Part shown: piece by piece, positions 56,659 to 64,000 of the stretch | Position numbering within the stretch: position 1 is the first letter of the stretch | Layout of the letters: every line of letters begins with the position of its first letter | Assembly: GCA_956465555.1 (NCBI GenBank) | Contig: OY101117.1 | Location: 1,364,001-1,428,000 of the forward strand | Origin: Nitzschia sp. pyKryTriq1 | Lineage: Eukaryota > Bacillariophyta > Bacillariophyceae > Bacillariales > Bacillariaceae | Reading direction: 5' to 3' | DNA: 64,000 nucleotides | Translations under genes and position numbers: made by a program | Notes under the pieces: generated by a model | Database searches by the model: none | What the model was told of the DNA's origin: nothing | What the model saw: the letters and a program-made list of their open reading frames with translations, nothing else

Positions 56659-57271
56659 GATGACTTTCTAGCTAGTACAGACTTGCTCGTTTAAGGTTCG
56701 TACGATGGAATTGATGGTAGGATCTAATCTCAAGGGTGAAAGTTGTGGAGATCGGGCATCGACGACAAGCATAGCATGGAAATGAAATGTGAAAAAAGAT
56801 CACGAAAGATGAAAGATCATCGTTCATCTTGAATAATCTTATTGGATCGCGGGTGGGCGGTTTGGAGGGAGTTTCTATCTTAATTAGGTGCGTGTGCTTC
56901 ACGAATGCTCAAAGACAGACAGTACAAGTACAAGTACAAGTACAAGTACACGTACGAGTACAGTATCGTACCGTACTGGGACTTTAACGTACAAGTACGG
57001 GCACCCGAAGTTCACGTCACAAAACACACCCTCGGTACCGTGTACCCGGTACCAGGTACGGTAACGCACAACATTCCCAACCGCATAGGCGACAGCGACC
57101 TGGAAAGTTACGTTGTAGTTGAAAGTTGAATGATGACACTACCGGTACATACTGCCGATACGGACACAAAGCAAGGTCGGTATTCCCGCTGGACGACGCT
57201 GACGGGAAGTCAACAGCTTTGGAATACGAACAATACACCCCTCCATTCCATCTTACCAACCTACCTTGAAT
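56659..57271. repeat. Divergent promoter with GTACAA tandem repeat and GTACC palindromes
   Basis: A 613-bp spacer separates the divergent CS-domain and TLC genes. AGTACA is tandemly repeated at 56921-56951. GTACC-type palindromes occur at 57030-57062 (GGTACCGTGTACCCGGTACC form) and CCGGTAC near 57140. No gene is seen. Confidence 0.7.
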
Positions 57272-58186
57272 ATGTGCAAAGGAAAAAGCAATAAAAACTC
57301 CACTCAAGAAGATGAGTCGGAGTTGCCGACGATTGCCAAGTTATGGCGGCGGGCGTACTTAATGGTGCCCAAGGTCAACTTCCCAGGTACAAATCTAAGC
57401 GTCTCCTTCACGCTGGTCAGTTCTTTGTTCCTGATTACGATCCGTTTGATAGCTACCATCAATCTAGAATTCTTAGGTTGGCCCGAAGTCCCTGCAGATG
57501 AAGCGGCAGCAAGCGTGTCCGGTGTGGTGCACTCTTCCTTGTTGTGCCCAGGGCTCATCGTTGCCTTTTTAACGCATCGTTACAACCCCTCCGAACACAT
57601 TTCCAAGGCCCCTCAGTGGTGGCAAGAGCTTGTCGATGCACTTCTACAATTCTGCACGGGGTACATGATTTACGATGCCAGTTTCATCGTCATGAATAGA
57701 ATCGACCCGTCGGTATCTTGGATTCCTGCCTTTGTTGGAGACGACTTTCTCTTTCTTGGCCATCATTTTGCGACAACCACGTACATGACACAGACGCGAA
57801 TCTATAAAGCAGGCCACATGTCGGCCATGATGTGTATGTTGCTGGGAGAGGCGAGCAATCCTGCAATGAATACTTGGTTTGTCACATCCAAAGCCATCAC
57901 TTTGGAATGTTGCAACAGCCCCATGATGCAATCCTTGCACAACTACATTGAAATCGCTTTTGCGGCCATCTATCTCTTGTTTCGAGTCGTTCTTGGACCG
58001 ATAATCTGCACTCACATGTCATGGAATTTGCTATTTTCCAAGGACGCCAAGGAAAATCTGCCGCTCCCTTTGCGACTCTTTTGGAACTTTATGATTTGGG
58101 CTGTGATCATCGGGTCGTACTCGTGGATTGTCTTTGCTTACGAGCTCCTACAGAGCCATGTACGTGGAACGGAGCAAGAGCTATAA
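57272..58186 (+). CDS. TLC-domain (TRAM-LAG1-CLN8) membrane protein
   Basis: The first ATG in the frame, at 57272 (MCKGKSNKNS), gives 304 residues. Seen: about six membrane segments, a central FLGHHFATTTYMTQTRIYKA with the conserved paired histidines, then GHMSAMMCMLLGEASNPAMNTW, which is the TLC signature (ExSxPxxN). Later segments include IEIAFAAIYLLFRVVLGPII and FMIWAVIIGSYSWIVFAYEL. It resembles TLCD/TMEM56-type proteins more than ceramide synthases, as no homeobox-like part or Lag1 extension is seen. A role in membrane lipid composition is likely but unproven. Confidence 0.88.
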   Translation: MCKGKSNKNSTQEDESELPTIAKLWRRAYLMVPKVNFPGTNLSVSFTLVSSLFLITIRLIATINLEFLGWPEVPADEAAASVSGVVHSSLLCPGLIVAFLTHRYNPSEHISKAPQWWQELVDALLQFCTGYMIYDASFIVMNRIDPSVSWIPAFVGDDFLFLGHHFATTTYMTQTRIYKAGHMSAMMCMLLGEASNPAMNTWFVTSKAITLECCNSPMMQSLHNYIEIAFAAIYLLFRVVLGPIICTHMSWNLLFSKDAKENLPLPLRLFWNFMIWAVIIGSYSWIVFAYELLQSHVRGTEQEL

Positions 58187-58317
58187 TCACTGACTGTTCA
58201 GTAGGGGAGACGGAAAGATCCACAGTTGCTACCACATAAATAAATAATTCGTACTAAGTTCCTTCACGTTACAGTAGTGGCATGGCTAGATTTCCGGAGG
58301 CGCCAATTTTGCATGCT

Positions 58318-59076
58318 TTAGCACGATGTGGCACCACGATCAAGACAAACATTCTACAGTACAGAACAATCAACAAAAAGAAAACGAGTGTGAGACAATC
58401 GAACACTGACGACGAACGAAATTAGAGCACGCCCAGTCGTCCGAGATCCACTTACCGTAATGAAATGGGTATACTCTCCAACAGGTACTTTGAGTTCCTT
58501 GGCAACGTAGTCAATAAGAGTCGCAAAAAAGTGAATGTTCTTCACAAAAATGTTGGCATTTTGCATACGAACAATGCCGGTGCACTTGAGTTTCCCGTCC
58601 TCCAAGTAAAAGTGAAGCTCGCGGCAGCACTTGGTTTGACCTTGATTGGTCCAGTCAACAGCGGAGGAGGGTTCCTCAGCAAAGGGGATGGGGATGATGG
58701 CCCGTTTACTAAATGGTTCCGTTTTGAGACAGTCAATCACATTGTTAATCTTGGCCTGCATCCCCTCTCGGTAATCTCCTTGCGCGCCACCTCGTTCGGC
58801 CAGTTGCCATGTGTCGTAATCTTCTTGAGTATACTCCCAACCCATATTTTTCTTGGTATAATATTCCAAGGCACCCTTTGGAAACAAGTCCGTTTCCACC
58901 GTCGAAGCTTCGATAGAGATATCTTCAATCACACCAACAAAGTTTCTCACGATAAACTCTCCTCCTCCACCGGCAGTCGTCAGGTCGACGAGGCGCTGGT
59001 GCAGATCCTTGGCAGTTTTAAAGTGAGGAAATCCCACATTGAGATTGTTGGAGGGAGCACACTTGACTTCCGACAT
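58318..59076 (-). CDS. Thymidylate-synthase-fold protein (TS/dCMP hydroxymethylase-like)
   Basis: Exons 59076..58456 and 58353..58318 (102-nt GT-AG intron with a Y-rich acceptor) give 218 residues, the last 11 (NVCLDRGATSC) from the tiny second exon. Seen: TKCCRELHFYLEDGKLKCTG, comparable to the TS catalytic-loop region with a retained Cys, then IVRMQNANIFVKNIHFFATL and VGEYTHFIT, comparable to the substrate-binding and GxxxH region. It is shorter than classical TS (~260-300) and lacks obvious folate-end motifs. Canonical diatom TS is a DHFR-TS fusion, so this is a divergent family member of unknown substrate. It is tail-to-tail with the TLC gene. Confidence 0.65.
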
Positions 59077-59426
59077 GATGGTGGATGGATGCTGGATCTA
59101 TCTTTTTTAAGTTTCACAGTAGGAGTATTTCGTCGACTCTGAGATGTAGATTGGGAAGGACCCAAACTTTGCTTGTGAAGCCTCCTCTGCTGCTGTGCTT
59201 CCTGCTTCCTCTACTACTAGTAGGCAGACAAGTAGATCTGTTGCGGCTCGATCTTCTTATCATCTTCGTCAGCGAAATTAGAGGAACAAAGATGAAAGAT
59301 ATCCCGCTGATCTTGATCGCATTAGTCGAAAAAGTTCGAGGATCCGAGGAGTCGCGTGGAACATTGCGCGGGCTTTCTCGGTACAGTGTACCGGTACCAG
59401 TACTGTACCGGTATGATACCTGCGCT
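59077..59426. other. Promoter-side spacer of the TS-fold gene
   Basis: A GTACC cluster spans 59380-59415, about 305-340 nt upstream of the TS-fold ATG. The element at 59427 begins right after it. No gene is seen. Confidence 0.6.
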
Positions 59427-59666
59427 TGTTACAAACTCTCGTGTCTCTTTAGCGTAATGTCCGCTTACTAAAATTATGAGCACTTCTACTCTACTATTTT
59501 CTTCTCATGTACTTTCGGTCAAACGTGTGTCGTTCTTCATATCGTTTCTCCGATGTTCTCCGGGGGTCTTCGATTCTCTCCGAATCCTTCAGAATTATAC
59601 AGAATCATTCGCCGCGTGTCTCAATATTCGATTCCTTCGAATCATCATGAGCAACACTCTCCAACA
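59427..59666. repeat. LTR of the TRIM element (left copy)
   Basis: A 240-bp direct repeat identical to 59821-60060, with TG...CA termini. Open frames across it are incidental. Confidence 0.9.
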
Positions 59667-59820
59667 CCCTTCCTGTTGCGACTTGATCCACGTTTGTCAC
59701 TGTGATCCGCTCTGTTTTACCGTTCTTCTAGCTCTGTGTTCAAGCCCTTATCTGTTGATCAATTTCAGTAACGGATCGTTGCTTCAAACGAGGTTCGTCT
59801 TAACCTTTCGCTTCGAAGCG

Positions 59821-60060
59821 TGTTACAAACTCTCGTGTCTCTTTAGCGTAATGTCCGCTTACTAAAATTATGAGCACTTCTACTCTACTATTTTCTTCTC
59901 ATGTACTTTCGGTCAAACGTGTGTCGTTCTTCATATCGTTTCTCCGATGTTCTCCGGGGGTCTTCGATTCTCTCCGAATCCTTCAGAATTATACAGAATC
60001 ATTCGCCGCGTGTCTCAATATTCGATTCCTTCGAATCATCATGAGCAACACTCTCCAACA
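59821..60060. repeat. LTR of the TRIM element (right copy)
   Basis: A 240-bp direct repeat identical to 59427-59666, followed directly by the second TGCGCT duplication. Confidence 0.9.
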
Positions 60061-60228
60061 TGCGCTATCTAGCCGGCGACCTCCCCCCAAACCAGCAATG
60101 ACGACACTGGAGACGACGACGACAAAAACTAGTACAAGCCACAAGCCTGTAAAACAAAAAAAGGCAGCAGGTTGGTATTGTCGCTGATTGTCATTGTTTC
60201 ATTCAAAGCACCTACATTACCGAATACC

Positions 60229-61443
60229 ATGTCGAACGAAGACTTTCCGATTTACCTCGCCTCAGTTTCGGCCCCCACGAACATCGCTTGCATCAAATAT
60301 TGGGGCAAAGCGGACGCCAAGTGGAACACGCCGACCAATGATAGTGTGAGTGTGACGTTGGATCAGTCCGATTTGCGAGCCGTGACCACAGCTGCCGCTT
60401 CAGCCAAGTTTGTCAAGGATCGATTGTGGTTGAATGGTATCGAAGAGGAGGATGCTGCCACTAGCAAGCGCTTTCGTGCCTGCGTGGATGGGGTTAAAAA
60501 GCTGGCCAAGGAACCTGCCAAATGGAAAGATTTGTATGTGCACATTAGCAGCTACAACACCTTTCCCACTGCCGCTGGTCTGGCTTCCAGTGCTGCTGGA
60601 TACGCGGCTCTGGTTGCGGCGTTGGCCAAGTTAATGGATGCACAAGAGGAATATCCAGGTCAATTGACGACCTTGGCGCGACAGGGCAGTGGATCAGCTT
60701 GTCGGTCTTTGTACGGGGGATTTGTCGCATGGCGCAAGGGCGGCGAGCAACCAGATTGGGCGGATTCTATGGCTCAACAAGTCGCGGACGAGAACCACTG
60801 GCCCGAGTTGCGAGCTGTCATTTTGGTTGTCAGCGATGAAAAGAAGGATACCTCCTCCACGGCAGGTATGAGCACAAGTGTTGCGACCTCTACTTTGCTG
60901 GAACACCGCATCAAAGAAGTCGTCCCACAGCGCATGAAAGAAATTGAAGCAGCCTTTTTGAGCAAGGACTTTGGAACGTTTGGGGAATTAACAATGAAGG
61001 ATTCCAACCAGTTCCACGCTGTCTGTATGGACACGTATCCTCCTATTTTTTACATGAACGACGTCTCGCGAATGGTGGTCCGTATTGTACATGCTTACAA
61101 CAAATGGGCTGGTGAAGTGCGAGCCGCATATACCTTTGATGCGGGGCCGAATGCGGTGTTGTATACTTTGGATAAGTATGTTGTTGAAGTTGGAGCTCTC
61201 ATGTTGCACTACTTTCCGGCCACTGGAAAAGACTACGTGAGTAATCCTGACTTTGGAAAGCAGATTGAGGAATTTTCCTTGGACCCCGAGCTTTTGGCTG
61301 CCACGGCCAAGACTGGTCGAACGCCTGCAGCCGGTGATGTCAAGATGTTTTACTACACCAAGAGTGGACCCGGTCCTCTGACCTTGTCTTTGGAAGAATC
61401 CAACCTAGACCCCAAGACGGGTCTCAACATCTACAAGCCATAA
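60229..61443 (+). CDS. MVD: Diphosphomevalonate decarboxylase
   Basis: A GHMP-fold enzyme that converts mevalonate-5-diphosphate plus ATP to isopentenyl diphosphate, the last step of the mevalonate pathway. One exon, 404 residues, the usual length. I start at ATG 60229 (MSNEDFPIYL); upstream in-frame codons have no family character. Seen: SAPTNIACIKYWGKAD, PTNDSVSVTLDQ, the ATP-binding PTAAGLASSAAGYAALV, RQGSGSACRSLYGGFVAW, and the C-terminal TFDAGPNAV with the conserved aspartate. An intact MVD means the cytosolic mevalonate route is present in this organism. A young TRIM element lies in its promoter region. Confidence 0.97.
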   Translation: MSNEDFPIYLASVSAPTNIACIKYWGKADAKWNTPTNDSVSVTLDQSDLRAVTTAAASAKFVKDRLWLNGIEEEDAATSKRFRACVDGVKKLAKEPAKWKDLYVHISSYNTFPTAAGLASSAAGYAALVAALAKLMDAQEEYPGQLTTLARQGSGSACRSLYGGFVAWRKGGEQPDWADSMAQQVADENHWPELRAVILVVSDEKKDTSSTAGMSTSVATSTLLEHRIKEVVPQRMKEIEAAFLSKDFGTFGELTMKDSNQFHAVCMDTYPPIFYMNDVSRMVVRIVHAYNKWAGEVRAAYTFDAGPNAVLYTLDKYVVEVGALMLHYFPATGKDYVSNPDFGKQIEEFSLDPELLAATAKTGRTPAAGDVKMFYYTKSGPGPLTLSLEESNLDPKTGLNIYKP

Positions 61444-62108
61444 ACCAAAATAGTTCACAAAGTATTACAAGCGCATAACTCACAGGCTATCCATGTATGC
61501 ACTCTCGTTTTTCTGGTGATTTTTTTAAATTTTCCTCACCGGTGGTCTCTAGATTCTACTAAATAGATCTTTTCTACCCGCGTGTAGCATTTTCAATTTA
61601 TCCAACTACATTAGTAATGGTAATACGAAATATTGAATAGCTACACTATTTGTTTCGCACGCAATAGAAATAGAAATTCCAGATTCCTCTTTTGCTGCAT
61701 GACGTCATTTTTTATCAGCCATTCCCGTGTAAGAGTACAGTACCTGGTACTTGTACTGTACCTGTAGGCCGGTACGCAGTCTGTAGTACAAGTACCAGAT
61801 ACCGCTAAAATTTCAAAAATCTTGCCATCCGTTGGGAAAAACGACATCATGACGTTTATTGGCCCCAAGCAATCAATCCTCTAACCGAAACTGGGATCAG
61901 GGTCACAAAAAATAATGTAATAATAATCACAAAGTCTCCTTCCAACAACGAAACGAAAACTATCCGGTTTCTGAGATTGGTTGGTTTTCGACAAAAGTGT
62001 TCCCAGAGTAGAGGCATAACTTTAGCCGTCGCATTGGGCAACTTTAAACTGTTCCAGGTATCTTCTGAGATTGGCTACTTGGATACAATTGTTCCGAGAA
62101 CACAGACA
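61444..62108. repeat. Spacer with GTACC cluster upstream of paralogue B
   Basis: A GTACC/GTACAAGTACC cluster spans 61735-61802, about 310-370 nt before the ATG at 62109. A possible 5' UTR or intron follows, since a CTGTTCCAG acceptor-like site lies at about 62050-62058. No separate gene is seen. Confidence 0.6.
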
Positions 62109-63767
62109 ATGGCTTGCTTACAAAGCCTAGACAACATTGTCCTTAACTCGGACTCGATGTCCAACTATGCGACCCCGGAAGGAAATTATAATGATTTGTC
62201 GCAGAAAAGTGGCACAGATGAGAGGCGCAATGAGGACTTGAGCGGGGACGAAGTCGAAGAGTGCGTCTCGCCCATATACTTGCCGAGCAACTCTCGGTCG
62301 AAATATGACACAGAGATCGGTTGTCGTACTATTACTCCATCGGACAAACAGATACGTTCTACGCAATGCCCGAGCCCCGATAGCGTCATGGCGTGGCCCG
62401 GAGAGGTAAACGATACAACACCCATAAAGCATTCGCTGCACTTGGGCTCGCTGGATTCACCTCCTACAATCACCAACGACGAGGACGATGCAATTGTAGC
62501 GGCGAGCGATATGACGACCATGGACTTTCACGATGCCCAGTCAGATCATGTCCCACTAACACCCAGCAGTCAAGAGGAAGAGTTCCCTACTCTAACTCGG
62601 CGGGTATCCTTTGCCGACGAATGGGGCTCTCCGCTCAAAGAGATCCGCGTGATGGAGCCACCCCAGGTCAGACGAGTATTATTGTTACTACTGAGCCCGC
62701 CTGATCGAAAGTTTGAGTTTCTAAACGTTGAATACCCGCTGGATGATAACACCACCGTTCAAGTGGTCTTGGATCAACTGCCAAAACTAACGGCAAACCC
62801 TGTCTTTCGGACGCAAACATTTTCATCTTTCGCAAAGACGTGCAAGAACGAAAAACTTGACAACGCAGTGGTAATGGCTGATTGTGAATTGGCAGAAAAT
62901 GAGCTGTTACTAGGAATTTTGTCAGGATATCCAGCCGCACAAATCGGGGCCTTGGCCGTTCCACTTCTTTTGAATGGAGACATCATTAAAGCTGTGGGTC
63001 GTGCCAAACGCAGCGGCAGGGGGCTGAAAAATATCAAAAGCGGAAACGAGTGGCGTATGAGAGGAAAACAGCGAAGGAGACTCCGAGGCCGTGTAAAGAA
63101 AGCAAAATTTACTTTTGAATGCCCTCTGGAGACGACCGAAACAGTATATCAAAACAGCAAGCTTGTTCACGCGGACTCCCTACAACCTAGCAACGCTGAT
63201 GACCTGACAGGAGCAAGTCTTCAGTCCTCGGACGATGCAGATGTAGAAGCAGGGCACGGCGAAAAGGTAGACGCCCACAATGAGCCGAGGACATTTTCGA
63301 CGGAGATGGGTTCCCTTGAAACCAACGCAAGAAGTGTTGTGCAGCAACTGGTTGCAGCTAGCAACTGGGAAAGAATTGCAACCAAGGTAACAAATAATGG
63401 TCATTCTGCAGAACAATGTCCCGAGCATAAGCAAAACTCAGAGGACGACAATGCCTCCACAAGTAGCTCCGATCTTGAAGACAATCCTTCAGAGTCAAAC
63501 GCGAGAAGTGTCGTGGACCAGCTACTCGCAGACGAAGGTTTGGGGGACTCTTCGTTTGAATCTGAATCTAGTATCGACGCTGCTTACACAAGCAACTGTG
63601 CTATAGAGGGGATTCCAGACATGGATGAACAGGAAGGCTCATTGAAATATCCAGATCTCCTTCGGGATCATCTCCAGGGTGACAACCATGCCGAGAAAAC
63701 AATATATTGGATTCATGCAGTGTCCATTGCCGCGATCTGCTATCTTACGACGGTAACAATGGGCTAA
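62109..63767 (+). CDS. RxxFADE family protein, paralogue B
   Basis: The first ATG of the long frame, at 62109 (MACLQSLDNIVL), gives 552 residues; the frame is open from 61977 without an ATG. It is homologous to the gene at 42707-44688 through RRVSFADEWGSPLKEIRV, RVLLLLLSPPDRKFEFLNVE, VQVVLDQLPK, FRTQTFSSF, and VPLLLNGDIIKAVGRAKRSG followed by RGLKNIKSGNEW. The intron found in paralogue A is absent at the matching point. A basic block (MRGKQRRRLRGRVKK) follows. The C-terminal part carries two repeats of NARSVV[QD]QL. The chain ends in a hydrophobic segment (IYWIHAVSIAAICYLTTVTM) that may anchor it in a membrane. The function is unknown. Confidence 0.82.
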   Translation: MACLQSLDNIVLNSDSMSNYATPEGNYNDLSQKSGTDERRNEDLSGDEVEECVSPIYLPSNSRSKYDTEIGCRTITPSDKQIRSTQCPSPDSVMAWPGEVNDTTPIKHSLHLGSLDSPPTITNDEDDAIVAASDMTTMDFHDAQSDHVPLTPSSQEEEFPTLTRRVSFADEWGSPLKEIRVMEPPQVRRVLLLLLSPPDRKFEFLNVEYPLDDNTTVQVVLDQLPKLTANPVFRTQTFSSFAKTCKNEKLDNAVVMADCELAENELLLGILSGYPAAQIGALAVPLLLNGDIIKAVGRAKRSGRGLKNIKSGNEWRMRGKQRRRLRGRVKKAKFTFECPLETTETVYQNSKLVHADSLQPSNADDLTGASLQSSDDADVEAGHGEKVDAHNEPRTFSTEMGSLETNARSVVQQLVAASNWERIATKVTNNGHSAEQCPEHKQNSEDDNASTSSSDLEDNPSESNARSVVDQLLADEGLGDSSFESESSIDAAYTSNCAIEGIPDMDEQEGSLKYPDLLRDHLQGDNHAEKTIYWIHAVSIAAICYLTTVTMG

Positions 63768-64000
63768 GAAGACACACGGTACACAGCGTAGACATAACCG
63801 AGGCGACAAGAGCAAGAAGGAATCTGGCAGTAAGACAAGAAGGGCCGTCAACGCGCTAGTCATCCCCATATGTTTCCTTTCCCGAATGCATAATTTGCTA
63901 TCATCCAAAGCGAAAACGACAAGGAACTTTGTAGTTGAGTTCTTACCGACAACCATGCTATAAAATAAACCGGTATTCTTCTACAAGTCAAATCTCGTAG
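63768..64000. other. Window end, 3' flank of paralogue B
   Basis: No gene is seen. A minus-strand ORF overlapping the end of paralogue B is a shadow. Confidence 0.5.

Larger units (their letters stand above)
59427..60060 (-). mobile_element. Miniature LTR retrotransposon (TRIM), Copia-like, non-autonomous, intact-looking
   Basis: The 634-bp element consists of two 240-bp LTRs (59427-59666 and 59821-60060) around a 154-bp interior with no coding capacity. The LTRs end TGTT...AACA and appear identical base for base, so the insertion is young. A 6-bp target-site duplication, TGCGCT, lies at 59421-59426 and 60061-60066. Read on the minus strand, each LTR opens TGTTGGAG, as in many Copia elements. 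A short purine tract (AGGAAGGG, 59667-59674) precedes the downstream LTR, which suggests minus orientation. No classic TGG primer-binding site is seen next to the LTR. It sits in the shared 5' region of two divergent genes, 163 bp before the decarboxylase ATG. Confidence 0.88.

Noticed and set aside
59476-60187. Two ORFs with identical starts inside the TRIM element
   Set aside because: The shared protein start is only the 240-bp LTR read twice. The element has no coding capacity.
1-64000. CRISPR arrays, tRNA or rRNA genes
   Set aside because: No regularly spaced identical repeats were found, and no cloverleaf with a GTTCGAAT-type T-loop or rRNA-like block could be supported by eye.

Overview
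This window is nuclear DNA from a stramenopile alga, most likely a pennate diatom. Genes are compact and broken by short GT-AG introns of about 80-125 nt. The gene set includes plastid- or mitochondria-targeted proteins, a MogA fusion, an FetA/FetB-type ABC fusion and a K+-type H+-pyrophosphatase. It also holds several lineage-type proteins: a lysine-rich secreted protein, a tandem Cys/His-domain protein and two copies of a family marked by RxxFADE. No database was searched, so the organism call is an inference from gene style and content.

Layout. 0.1-0.7 kb: small lysine-rich secretory protein. 2.0-6.8 kb: DNA polymerase alpha catalytic subunit. 7.5-11.2 kb: spliceosomal DEAH helicase PRP16/DHX38. 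11.8-12.4 kb: lipocalin. 13.2-15.3 kb: permease-ATPase fusion. 15.7-17.9 kb: mitochondrial D-lactate dehydrogenase. 18-21.7 kb: gene-poor, with a decayed PIF/Harbinger-like transposase and an acidic hypothetical protein. 21.8-30.2 kb: one six-exon gene for a 2657-residue secreted, probably GPI-anchored adhesin built of bacterial-style Ca2+-binding repeats. 30.7-31.3 kb: retroelement fossil. 31.9-33.2 kb: DUF1244-MogA fusion. 34-35.5 kb: PWI-like/RGG RNA-binding protein. 36.6-37.5 kb: GtrA-like membrane protein. 38.1-41.9 kb: ten-exon WDR24 homologue (GATOR2/SEA). 42.7-44.7 kb: RxxFADE paralogue A. 46.2-48.7 kb: H+-pyrophosphatase with a 12-nt first exon. 48.9-49.9 kb: mitochondrial inner membrane peptidase. 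50.3-53.2 kb: OSCA/TMEM63-like channel. 54.1-55.9 kb: tandem Cys/His-domain protein. 56.0-58.3 kb: CS-domain, TLC-domain and thymidylate-synthase-fold proteins (the last ending in the next kb). 59.4-60.1 kb: an intact-looking miniature LTR element with identical LTRs and a target-site duplication. 60.2-61.4 kb: mevalonate diphosphate decarboxylase. 62.1-63.8 kb: RxxFADE paralogue B.

Most genes are unrelated housekeeping functions with no operon logic. What ties the window together is its intergenic DNA. Nearly all long spacers carry clusters of two short self-complementary motifs, GGTACCGGTACC-type and CTCTAGTAGAG-type. Many of the first kind lie 100-500 nt upstream of inferred start codons. 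Exon boundaries were derived by hand from splice consensus and reading phase. Every spliced model given here sums to an exact multiple of three and restores family sequence where the family is known.
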